In this document: in pieces, positions 44,901-54,347 of the stretch
Layout: each line of letters opens with the position of its first letter
Position numbering within the stretch: position 1 is the first letter of the stretch
Made by a program: the position numbers and the translations under genes
The notes under the pieces: generated by a model
Database searches by the model: none
The model's input: the letters and a program-made list of their open reading frames with translations, nothing else
Told to the model about the DNA's origin: nothing
Assembly (NCBI GenBank): GCA_019925095.2
Contig: CM034392.1
Coordinates: forward strand, 25,362,387 to 25,426,386
Length of the DNA: 64,000 bases
Direction of reading: 5' to 3'
DNA from: Dendrolimus kikuchii
Taxonomy: Eukaryota > Arthropoda > Insecta > Lepidoptera > Lasiocampidae

Positions 44901-47900
44901 AGACCAGGGGTGGTCGCTATCCAGTCGAGCAAAAACTCTACCACCTGGCTGTGGGTTGTTTAGTCGCCTCTTACGACAGGCCGCCGGGCCGCAGGAAATT
45001 GTATTCTTTCTCCGTTCCTGCACGGATAAAACCTATTGATACTTTACATTAAAGAAGTGAAAAATAACAAATTAACTAAGTGAAAATGTATTGTTCATTT
45101 CTGGATGCTCAAAACATATATAAGTACCTGTATCTGTTTGAAAACCATTTAGGAATCACCAATAATGTTATTTTAAAAAATAGCTAATTTTTGTATGTAG
45201 TAGTACTATTCAATACAAACAAATCTGTAAGCAAATATAACCTCAAATAATTTTGTTTCAGTAATATAGACTATTAAATATACAATATCTACGTGAAAAA
45301 CGAGTTCAGAAAATACTTGACAATGTCAATGACATTAAACTGACAGATAACTCATTTTTAAACACAAATGTAGCTAGTCGTTGATGTGTTTTTTGGCGCT
45401 TAAAGTAAGTCGCGTTTACTTACAGGCATTAACACTAATGCAAGTGGAGCAGGGGCATAACAAAACATATAAGGCTATAAATAAATATAAATTATATCAC
45501 ATGTTATATATACCTTTTCCAAGTATTTATTTTACTTTTGACAGCTCGATGACGGATCAATTAGTTACGTCCTAATGCGTTACAGACTCAATTTGTTATA
45601 AAAATCACACTTCATTTATAAATAAGTTTTAATCAATTTAACTTATCTTTATATTTTTGCTACAAATATTATAATCGTGTAATAAATATACCAACATTTC
45701 AATGAACATATTTTACGAGTTAAATAAGCCATCTGACACTTACATTCAAACGCGGTATTATTTTTCTTTAACGTGGACATTTTTTTAATTTCAAATCGAT
45801 CATTTCGATTTTTTTTTACGGCCTCTGTGGTTGAGCGGGTTAAGCCTTTACCGGCCTACCTCACCGCAATGCAGAGGCTCCGGGTTCGATTCCTGGTATA
45901 GTAAATTTGGAAACGTATTTTCTCCGTTATTTACTATGGTCTGGGTGTCTGGGAACGGCCCCAGAGTAGTCCGTTGTATATTACCCATAACACAAGCGTA
46001 ACTGACTTAATTTGGGAATATACAATATGTGTGTTTGTCTGCCGATTATTATTATTATTATTTACGTATTACGTCGTTAATAGTCTGTGCGTTACATGAC
46101 TCGCAGAACATCACTATTACGTCACCCAAAACAATAAAGTACGACAATTATGTCACTTGTTTCGTGTGGGCTTTACTGTCAAGAAATATCTAACTTGATA
46201 GACGTGCAAACGTCAAAAGTAAAATAAACGTCAGGAAACGGTATAAGATAGAAAACTATCTGGCTTCAACTCTTGAGTCTAGTCTAGTTAACTCCTTTTC
46301 TTAGTCTAAATTACTATCAAAAACTCCTAATTAGAAGCTATGAATAATCATTCGTTACAATAAAGTTAGAACATAGAACCGTAGCAATATACAGTAAATA
46401 ATACAGCGCAGGTATCATAGTAAACGTTTACGGCCCCTATTAGGAATACGACCAGAGGGCGCCTAAAGAGGTCGTTTTAGCAGATTCATATGGTGAACAT
46501 GACAAGTATCAACATAAAGTGGAATTTTATACTATGTCTTACAATTATCGGTATATCTAGACACGTGTCAATTTCACAAAGCGATTCTCCAAAGTCGACT
46601 GCTTTAGGCCCCCAGGAAGGAGTTTTCAATTTCTGTTGTGTTGCGCAGGCGCACCTGAACACATGCAAGTACGACGCAGTGCAATGCGCGGCGCAGTGTG
46701 GGGCGATGATCCCGCGCGTCCTGATGCAGGATCACCTGCGGTACACCTGCTCGCGTCGGCGGGCTAACTGCGAGTACTGCCATAAGGAGTTCTCTGGGAG
46801 CGCCTTAGAGGTGAGATTATATACACTTGTACAATATCTGTCTTTAATTGTGTTTTTTTACGGCCCACCTGATGGAAAGCGGTTACCGTCGCCTATGGAC
46901 GTTTGCAACACCAGAGATGTCACTAACGCGCTGCCAGCCTCGAAGAAATTTTGACACCCTTTTAAAAAAACTCCATATTGTAGTGCTGTGGGAAAACCAC
47001 GGCTGGGAGCTCATTCGAAATCCCACGGTGCGCAAGAGAAACGTTCTAGAGAAGCGTTGCGTACAAGAGCGAAGCGGCTCAAGGAAGTGGGGATGAACGC
47101 CCAGCCGATGGCGTGCGGTGCGGTGGTAAAAGGAAGACGAAGGCACCATTCTGAACAGTTCCTCGGAACACTCCCCATTTAACAGTTGGTAGAATACGCG
47201 GAGACGCGAAGTCTCTCCGAAGGCTAAGCGTATCTTAAAACAATCTGTGAGTATGGGATCGTCGACAATGCGAACGGCTCGACATTGAGTACTGTCCAGG
47301 ACATTTAGCTGATAGGCGGGTGCCTCGGCCCACAAGTGTTAGCAGTACTCCATATGCGGCCTCACCTGGGCTTTGTAAAGTACAAGGCGTTTTTACAGGT
47401 TCCCAATTTGACTAAAGTACATTTACCTACTAACGAGTTGATCGTTATTAGGTAAATGATTACAATTTTTTAACTAATTTACTTTTCATGCCCTTCCAAC
47501 TGGAGTAAATATTATTTTCAATAGTAACACTAATATATAAGTACAACGCTAGTCAATAAAATTATTCCTCTAGCTGCGGACAGCCAACATATCTTGGATT
47601 ATTTTTTGGATCATCGTGTTTTTCTACTGAAATATTAATTTTAGTCGTGGGCTTCATTTCCCGATATATGTAAGGCTAAGTTTCTTTTCATCTTAATTCC
47701 AGGAACATCAGGGCAACTGTGGTCACGAGCCAGTTTATTGCGAGAACAAGTGCGGTGCCAAAGTTCAAAGGAGGCTCACGCAGCAGCATATTCAGCAGCA
47801 TTGTAGCAAAAGGCTCGTGCCTTGCAGACACTGCGGACAGAGATACACACAGGTAAGGTCTTAAATTAAAATCACCTCATATTCATCCTTTGATAGTAAT

Positions 47901-50900
47901 CGATTTAAATACACTTGGCATTCGAAGACTTCACGTCTCGCTGTGTTTTGAACCTTTGGTATAATGAGACGACCTCTGAGGAATTCTTCAGAATGTTCCC
48001 TGCTTCTTTTAATCACTGCGCTGCTTGTCATCAGTTGAGTTTTCACTCCTACTTTTATGAACCATTACGCTCTTGTGCATGGATTTTGAATGAGTTCCTG
48101 GAGATATTTTCCATGAGCACTATGTTATAGGAGTTGTGTTGCAAATTTTTTATACACGGCTGTAACCAACTTCCACCAGCTGGGCCGTTAGCCTGTTGCT
48201 GCACTCCAATAGAAGTCTTACATTTTTCCTTCATCACGCCGGCCTGGCCTTAAGAATGGCGCTATGGACCTTTTATCCAGGAAACATCGTTTTCATAGGA
48301 TATGGATTCAAGACTTACTACGACGACTTAGTTTCTATATTTATTCTTTATCTTTCCTTGGCACTTTCCTCTTTACTCGTCTTGAAATGAATTAAATATA
48401 ATCGAGTTAATAATTTATCTTCTAGGACACAGTGGCTGCTCACGGGGCGACCTGTGGTCGCGCACCAGTGCCTTGCCCTCATTGGTGCGGCGCCGGCAGC
48501 ATCCCGAGGGAGGAGCTGGAAGCTCATCTTAGGGACCACTGCGCCACCGCAGGATTGCCTTGTGCATTCAGGGATGCAGGGTGTAGATTTAAGGTAAGAA
48601 CTACATATTATTGTTGGAGAATAATTTTAACTCTCAAACTCTAAAGGGGATGCATGGACAAAGTGCGGGGTGACATGGAGATTTCTTGCGTGACGGAGGA
48701 TTTATCTCAGAATAGAGAAGTATGAATGAAAATGATATAACGTGTCGACCCCAAATAAATGGGAAAGGAGTCAGTAGATAAATAGCTGGGTACTACAGAA
48801 ATATAATAAGTTCAGGACGACTGAAAAAATTATTGTACAATAGACACACAACAGGGTATCTTCTAGGTAAGCGTGCTTCCTACACTGCACTTCCACCTGA
48901 TTTCTGGTGCAATGTCGATTGAACGCGAACGTATAGATGAAAAAAAAAACACACATTAGGGTTGAGCGATACTCAAAGGATCCAAATGATTTTCATTATT
49001 ACATAATTCATTCTTACAAATCACCAATCGATTAATAAAGTCATGAATCTAAAACCGCTTCCAAAGTAATAGTAATATAGTAATAATAGTAATTAAGTTA
49101 TTGTTAATGAAGAAGAAGCGTTCCAACATTAATAGACTTCACCACATAGTCCCAATATTTAATTATAAGACTTTTATTTTATATGTTGCACTAATTTAAT
49201 ATCGATAACTAATCAAATTTACTAGCAATATCAAACTTAAACTAACTTATAGTACAAATGATTTAAGACTGCAACAAATCGCTGCCAGACGAGATGCCCA
49301 AAAGGCTGGCTGCATTGTCGCGCTGTATGGCGGTGCTTAATCGTTGGGAGAAATATGCGCCAGCCTTCTGGTTACAGGTGGCATCAAAAAGTTTCTTTGA
49401 AGAAACTCTTTGCCGATGGACCCCAAGGCCCTAATGTTTCAACTCCAAACGGGATTGTATTTTGTTTTACAGGGAACAAGACAAGCTCTAGACAAGCACA
49501 CAGAAGAAAGTTGCCAGCAGCACTTAGCGTTAGTATCGGCCTTAGCCACGCGCCAGGCGAGGCAACTGGACTCCCTCCGAGCGACAGTCGCGCGACTTTC
49601 GGTCAACTGCTCCGGCGCACTCGTGTGGCGGATCCCGGACTGGGCGGCCAAAATGGCGGAGGCGAAGTGCAAAGATGGCGTAGAGCTTGTATCACCTGCT
49701 TTTTACACCAGCCAGTATGGATATAAGTTACAGGTAATTATTCCTAAACGAAAAGCATTGTTAACAAGATTGTTGCGGACAGAATCACCTACCTGACCTC
49801 TCCCCCGGAAATCCCGTACCCCACACCTCGCCTACCGCGAACATGTAGCTCGCTCGGTTAGCTGCTAAGCGTCTGCTTTTAAAGTGGTACCTTAATAAGC
49901 ACGGTGAGAGCCTCCGGTAATCAGTTGTTCCTAGTCGGTCAAAGAATACAACAGGAAGAATTCGAAAGACTACAGCCATTTGGACTCTCAGCGTGACTTT
50001 CGTGGATCTTATGGATAGCAGTGTGTTGTGATTAGTGCCACTCGTATTGATCGATGTAATCGATATAATTAGTGCTATCTGTGTTCAGTGGAACACCCAG
50101 GTTCTAATGCTAAGTTGTGTTGATTGACCTTTGAAGGAGCCGTTTACTACAGTAGTGCTGATCATACCTTAAATAAATACAGTCCAGTGCTAAGGGATGT
50201 TTCATTCAGTACAACACCTGCCAGCGCTACAAAAATAGTGATTCTAGTTTCAAAAACATTTCGTGATCGTATTTAACAATTGGAATATATAGGATAGATA
50301 AAGTAATTAACTCTTAACACAGTAATTCAGATAAATAACTGGCAGTGAAATGAACTTGATATTTCAGTACCACTTAATTTCCACACAACCCTTTGTTAGT
50401 AAACAATCGGTTGCGTGGTTTATTTTTGCGTGCTAATAACGCGGTGACTAACCCACGTGGGGTGCTCGTGTAAAATTAGACGCGCTTGCTCACACCTCGC
50501 GCTATACTCTATTTACTCTATTGGAGCAGTGGACTTTATTTTGATATTGCTGTTGGTGACAGTTGAACGTGGGGGAGTATTTTGAGATTGTTGGTTATTT
50601 AGTAATAAAGCGCACATGACTAATACACCACTTAATATGAGTATCTAACAGTTTGGAGATTTCAGCATAATATATGAACTACATCGCTCCAACCATAGAT
50701 ACTTTTAATATAATTAGTCGCCTAGTAGTCGAAATTCGACCATAATTAATTTAAATTATAAGTTTGAACATTATTAAGGTTCTGTTGTCAAGGACTACAA
50801 CTTCTATAATCACAGATTTCGCCAAGGCTACACTGTTAATTTGACTTTAACAATAAACAAAAGAATATATATCCGTGAGTGTGTTAAATACATGGTAGTG

Positions 50901-52847
50901 TGTGTAATGTTTGTTTTTATTGGTTTAATGTATTTTATATGCATAATTAAAAAAAAAGATTAGCATTGTGCACTCCTCTATATAAACTATAAGTATGCGA
51001 AATTTCATACTCCGTCCGCGCAATTTTCGTAAAAATGGGTACAAAGTTTTTGCTTCACGTATTAATATAATGATATGAGTTTTATAATACTTAAAGTATT
51101 TATGGTATTTGGTATTCATGGTTGACAACGTTTTAAAGCCCTGCATACAAACCTATGACGTCACAAGTTTGTACAATAATACAATATCTATGAGGCTGCG
51201 GCACCTTGTAAGATGTTAAAAATTATCTTAGTTTTGACAGTACGTCACTCCCTATTTGAATAGAATAGAATATACTTTATTGCACACAATGTTACAAAAT
51301 AAATTCGTACATACAATCGTAATGATAAATACACAATGGGCGGTCTTATCTTATATAGAACCTTTGGAAGGACAGAAACTCTGTATGGATGGGGGTAGGT
51401 ATGCAATAGATATAATAGATACGTAAATATAGAGGAAAATGTTACATAAATTACTATATAAACATACATATTTATCTAAATATACAAGTTGTATGTCGTC
51501 AAACAAGATCATCCCAAGCATACAACTAAATAATATTAATAGTTCAGTTACAAATTTGCGATACGGTTGTTTCACGAGATTATTAAACGAATGCACAGAC
51601 TTGGCTTGTTATATATTTTGAGGTAGTGAGTTGCAAAGCCTTACAGCTTGCGCAGTAAAAGATTTCTCATAAAACTGTGTAGTATGTGCGCGCAGCTCGT
51701 CGCGCATATAATATATATTTTCAACACACTTGCTCATAAAGTGGCTCTATGGTCACCGCAATTAGGCACAGAATGACACCCATTATCAAACTGTGAGTAA
51801 AAAACATTATAACTCACTAGTGAGTTATAGATTTTTTTTTAATTTTATTGGTCGAGTTGCTTTGTTCTTAAAAAAGTTTTTATTCAAAAAAAAAAGATCG
51901 TGTTCTATAGAACAAATAAATTAATGTTCCTATTGCTTGCTCATTTCATGCAACTTCTTATTTAAATAGATAATTTTAACTCGTACGTGTTTAACAAATA
52001 AAACTTTCACTCATATATAACTTTTTTATCTACTAAATAAAATGAGTTTTTGTTGTTATTTTGTTCACAAGTGTGTTGAAAAACGTCGTATGATACACGT
52101 GTCTATTGATGATTACCGTCCTCGGCTCTCTTAAGACCCTCGCCTACGGCTCGAGTCTCAATGGCGCCTCGGCGGTAATCACCAATGTTACACACTAGTA
52201 CCATAATGTACTATTGTGGTGCACGCTGATGGTGGTGGTTCTAGGATACCCAGGTCGATGTATTCGTGGAAATTAAACACTGTTAGATGGTGAAAACTTG
52301 TAATAATAAACTTTACATATGAGAGCGTCTGCCTTCGGCTACAACCCAAACGGAACAAGCAAAAAAATGCACCTACAATGTTGCTACTAAAAAATATTTT
52401 ATGTTGGTGTTGCCAACAGTATGTATAGGCATTCTTAGTCGGTAATTCAAAGATGGTCTCAGAATTATTAATTGCTGGTCTTATTTGTTACAGGCTTCGC
52501 TGTTTTTGAACGGCAACGGTGCCGGCGAGGCTACACATATGTCGGTCTACATCAAGATCCTCCCCGGTGAATACGACGCCTTACTCCGCTGGCCGTTCGC
52601 CCACACCGTCTCCTTCACACTCTTCGACCAAAGCTCCAGCCCGGACCGCGCCTGCAACATCGTCGAGAGCTTCGTCCCTGATCCGACGTGGAAGAACTTC
52701 CAACGACCCTCGAAGGAGCCCGACGCACTTGGATTCGGCTTCCCGAGGTTCGTATCCCATGAGATGCTAAAGAAAAGGAATTTCGTCAAGGACGACGTCA
52801 TGTTCTTAAGGGTCAAAGTGGACCCGAGTAAAATTGTTGCAGTTTAG
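41931..52847 (+). CDS. Traf4: TRAF4-like adaptor (TNF receptor-associated factor 4), 7 coding exons, RING-less model
   Basis: Join 41931-41987, 42498-42602, 46649-46810, 47703-47852, 48426-48593, 49473-49733 and 52494-52847. All introns are GT-AG and phase 0; the product is 418 residues. Seven TRAF-type zinc fingers run back to back: Cys/His at 37-44-56-60, 67-71-83-88, 95-98-110-114, 121-125-137-142, 149-152-164-168, 175-179-192-197 and 204-211-223-228. A short helical linker (about 229-257) leads into a TRAF-C/MATH domain (about 262-412) with the motifs LVWRI, SPAFYT, YGYKLQ, FLNGNG, WPFAH, DPTWKNFQ and LGFGFP. Seven fingers and these motifs fit TRAF4 rather than TRAF2/3/6. Family knowledge: TRAF4 is a cytoplasmic/junctional adaptor; fly Traf4 feeds JNK signalling and remodels adherens junctions. 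The start is inferred from an ATG after TCAAA, an in-phase donor and the absence of a better exon. Vertebrate TRAF4 has an N-terminal RING of about 60 residues; none is seen here. Exons 2-7 are near certain; exon 1 is less so. Confidence 0.92.
41988..42497 (+). other. Traf4 intron 1
   Basis: A 510-bp intron between the putative first exon and exon 2, AT-rich. No recognised repeat. Confidence 0.55.
42498..42602 (+). CDS. Traf4: Traf4 coding exon 2
   Basis: Acceptor TTGCAG, donor GTAAGA. Encodes 35 residues starting IYPDPE and containing Cys37 and Cys44 of zinc finger 1 (C-x6-C). The His and second Cys pair of this finger are in exon 3, so the finger is split by intron 2. Confidence 0.9.
42731..42915 (-). 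mobile_element. RTE 3' tail in Traf4 intron 2, with TSD
   Basis: TSD TAAAATCAAATA at 42731-42742 and 42904-42915; (TATG)n complement then about 135 bp of RTE 3' end. Confidence 0.93.
43800..44062 (-). mobile_element. LINE C-terminal zinc-knuckle-like relic in intron 2
   Basis: Minus frame 44060-43812: ILHTYRALYFSDARCRYCDM, NHVFLSCP, LPTSMSLLLKD: the CxxC...H..C pattern after the RNase H part of Jockey/I-type LINEs. Confidence 0.65.
44223..44565 (+). mobile_element. RTE-type LINE fragment in intron 2
   Basis: ACGCTCACGTATGGAAGCGA through the WFGHVERM region to AGAAGGTGATGTCAGGAG, then directly TATGTATGTA: the last 140 bp before the tail are deleted. Several frame breaks. Confidence 0.85.
44711..45031 (-). 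mobile_element. SINE-B, full length, in intron 2
   Basis: Poly-T to CTGCACGGATAAAA, all blocks present. Confidence 0.92.
45818..46062 (+). mobile_element. SINE-A, full length, in intron 2
   Basis: tRNA-like head with GGGTTCGATTCC, (ATT)n tail. Confidence 0.92.
46649..46810 (+). CDS. Traf4: Traf4 coding exon 3
   Basis: Acceptor GCGCAG, donor GTGAGA; 54 codons. It finishes zinc finger 1 (His56, Cys60), carries all of finger 2 (C67-x3-C71-x11-H83-x4-C88) and begins finger 3 (C95-x2-C98). GC content is clearly above the flanking introns. Confidence 0.95.
46849..47402 (-). mobile_element. LINE 3' end in Traf4 intron 3 (SINE-B partner family)
   Basis: Minus strand reads YKAQVRPHMEYC.., LWAEAPAYQLNVLDSTQCRA, SEELFRMVPSSSFYHRTARH, LEPLRSCTQRFSRTFLLRTV, FKRVSKFLRGWQR. 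The 3' UTR GGTGTTGCAAACGTCCATAG..CCATCAGGTGGGCCGT then poly-A. The 3' UTR is nearly identical to the SINE-B tail. Confidence 0.9.
47703..47852 (+). CDS. Traf4: Traf4 coding exon 4
   Basis: Acceptor TTCCAG, donor GTAAGG; 50 codons. It completes finger 3 (His110, Cys114), encodes finger 4 including the family motif YCENKCGAK, and starts finger 5 (C149-x2-C152). Confidence 0.95.
47910..48215 (+). mobile_element. LINE C-terminus relic in Traf4 intron 4
   Basis: TSEEFFRMFPASFNHCAACH and FHSYFYEPLRSCAWILNEF resemble the family at 46849-47402; ends CACCAGCTGGGCCGTTAGCC, the shared tail. Confidence 0.75.
48426..48593 (+). CDS. Traf4: Traf4 coding exon 5
   Basis: Acceptor TTCTAG, donor GTAAGA; 56 codons. 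It completes finger 5, encodes finger 6 (C175-x3-C179-x12-H192-x4-C197; the x12 spacing matches TRAF4) and begins finger 7 (C204-x6-C211). Confidence 0.95.
48640..48785 (+). mobile_element. RTE-like relic in Traf4 intron 5
   Basis: GGATGCATGGACAAAGTGCG, TTGCGTGACGGAGGATTTAT, AATAGAGAAGTATGAATG match the 3' portion of 14917-15115. Confidence 0.6.
49473..49733 (+). CDS. Traf4: Traf4 coding exon 6
   Basis: Acceptor TTACAG, donor GTAATT; 87 codons. It ends finger 7 (His223, Cys228), continues as an Ala/Leu/Arg/Gln-rich helix of about 30 residues (the short TRAF-N coiled coil), then the first strands of the MATH domain (GALVWRI, SPAFYTSQYGYKLQ). Confidence 0.96.
50745..51078 (-). repeat. Repeat AB, uninterrupted copy
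   Basis: Inverse of 37558-38215 without the SINE-B; provides the empty site. Confidence 0.8.
51256..51700 (-). mobile_element. Jockey/CR1-type LINE 3' end in Traf4 intron 6
   Basis: ACTTTATTGCACACA and GGGCGGTCTTATC mark the 3' UTR; minus strand SVHSFNNLVKQPYRKF is the coding end. Confidence 0.85.
52494..52847 (+). CDS. Traf4: Traf4 coding exon 7 (terminal)
   Basis: Acceptor TTACAG; 117 codons plus TAG. It encodes the rest of the MATH/TRAF-C domain: FLNGNGAGEATHMSVYI, WPFAHTVSFTLFDQ, DPTWKNFQRP, LGFGFPRFVSH and a C-terminal strand ending PSKIVAV. Its GC-rich third positions stand out from the AT-rich surroundings. Confidence 0.97.
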   Translation, partial: ASLFLNGNGAGEATHMSVYIKILPGEYDALLRWPFAHTVSFTLFDQSSSPDRACNIVESFVPDPTWKNFQRPSKEPDALGFGFPRFVSHEMLKKRNFVKDDVMFLRVKVDPSKIVAV

Positions 52848-53320
52848 TTTTAAATGATCAAAGACTTATTTAGTTATTAAACTAGATTTTAAGGTACACT
52901 CAGATCGCAATGCAAGAATATCGTATAAAACATCACTACTACTTGTTCGTTGTGCAATTTCAGATTTATCTATTAAGCTTATTATCTTTTGGTACATACT
53001 TTGGCAAGCACAATACATCAGCAAATGCCTAATAATACAATAAATGCACAAACAATCAATTAAATAAAAAATTTTAGGTTATGAAAATGCACAGCTCATG
53101 TCTCTTTCCCTCACACACAAAAGTATTGCCGTCTCGTTCGCACAGTAGTAACATAGTGATGGATCATTTCCGCACGTTTTTTTCCGCTATGCGACTGAAC
53201 ATGTAAATCGCTAATAGTATTGTGTAGAAAGTTATTTTGAAATTTGTATTGTGGGCTGTATATTGCCGTATGATTAGATAAATAAAAAAATCGGACATTT
53301 ATAATTTTTAATAAAGTAAT
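52848..53320 (+). terminator. Traf4 3' UTR with candidate poly(A) signals
   Basis: AATAAA occurs at 53063-53068, 53281-53286 and 53310-53315, between 216 and 463 nt past the stop codon. Any could end the transcript; a longer UTR through the 66-bp repeat element cannot be excluded because AATAAA recurs near 54714. Confidence 0.4.
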
Positions 53321-53730
53321 TTTTTTTGTTTAAGTTCTGATTATCCACACTGCCATTTATTTTTCATTATACTTAAGTTTAGTTTAACGTGAAATGATTG
53401 TTTTGGTTACGAGAAGATTGTGTTTTGTTGGTTGTACTGTCTGATTCGTTAATACCCGTATGATTACTTTGAAAACGATTTATAAAGCTACATTTCTTGG
53501 ATCTAGATATAAGTTTTCAATTATGTTAATTGACAAAAATATTTCGTATGTAAGTGAAATGCTGAGTGAACAGCGCACAAATATTTAGATTATTTTGTTA
53601 TTTAGTAATAGATAATTTAAAAGTCATAGACATACGTGTGTATAGTTAGTATTAGGGTGTTGTAAATATTTTGTAAATATTCGATAGGTTAAAAATAGGT
53701 TATGAAGTGATGACGTCATAATTTCAACTG
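53321..53730. other. Traf4 downstream flank
   Basis: AT-rich with no recognised feature; TGACGTCA at 53711-53718. Confidence 0.6.
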
Positions 53731-54347
53731 TAGTCGTCGCGGCGTAAGCGCAGCTGTGCTATTGCTTGAGTGTTAGCGGTACCAGAGGTGAAGTGCGGGA
53801 AGTGCGCAATAGGAACGCGCTTCGCCACAAGCCTTATCTCAAAAATCAGTATCATTGGTTTATAGTTTATCATGCGTGGGACGCGCTGCGCCAGAAGCCG
53901 TATCTCAAAAATCAGTATCATTGGTTCATAGTTTATCATGCGTGGGACGCGCTACGCTACAAGCCGCATCTCAAAAACCAGTATCATTGGTTTATACTTT
54001 ATCATGCCCGGGACGCACTGCGCCAGAAGCCGTATCTCAAAAATCAGTATCATTGGTTTTTAGTTCATCATGCCCGGGACGCGCTGCGCCAGAAGCCGTG
54101 TCTCAAAAATCAGTATCATTGATTTATAGTTTATCATGCCCGGGACGCGCTGCGCCACAAGCCGTGTCTCAAAAACCAGTATCATTGGTTTATACTTTAT
54201 CATGCTCAGGACGCACTGCGCCAGAAGCCGTATCTCAAAAATCAGTATCATTGGTTTATAGTTTATCATGCGTGGGACGTTATCCCAACGCTAGTGTAGC
54301 GTGTGCACTCACGCAAATGCGAAGCTGAGCTTACGCCGCGAGGACTA
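53731..54347. mobile_element. 617-bp element: seven 66-bp tandem repeats between 42-bp inverted ends
   Basis: Ends 53731-53772 and 54306-54347 are inverted copies (about 84% by eye; shared TCGCGGCGTAAGC). Units start at 53815, 53881, 53947, 54013, 54079, 54145 and 54211, each exactly 66 bp. Because 66 is a multiple of three, frames stay open on both strands (for example 53855-54328, 157 codons), which is not evidence of coding. No TSD found. Confidence 0.8.
53815..54276. repeat. 7 x 66-bp tandem array
   Basis: Core AATCAGTATCATTGGTTTAT and AAGCCGTATCTC per unit. Units 3 and 6 share variants (AAAAACC, ATACTTTATC) and so do 4 and 7 (ACGCACTGCG), hinting at a three-unit higher-order repeat. Confidence 0.95.

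Larger units (their letters stand above)
42603..46648 (+). other. Traf4 intron 2 (4.0 kb, transposon-rich)
   Basis: Holds, in order, a minus-strand RTE tail, a LINE RNase-H-side relic, a plus-strand RTE piece, a full SINE-B and a full SINE-A, each listed separately. The rest (42916-43799, 45032-45817, 46063-46648) is AT-rich and shows nothing I recognise. Confidence 0.85.
49734..52493 (+). other. Traf4 intron 6 (2.8 kb)
   Basis: Contains repeat AB (50745-51078, minus) and a LINE 3' end (51256-51700, minus). The stretch 49734-50744 is unique-looking with no recognisable feature; 51701-52493 is AT-rich with a poly-T run near 51831. Confidence 0.85.

Noticed and set aside
46490..46648. Extension of Traf4 exon 3 upstream to an ATG at 46490
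   Set aside because: The frame is open by chance across the intron end; the acceptor TTGCGCAG and TRAF4 similarity begin exactly at 46649.
53855..54328. 157-codon repeat protein
   Set aside because: Any frame without a stop stays open in a 66-bp array; four frames are open on both strands, which argues against coding.
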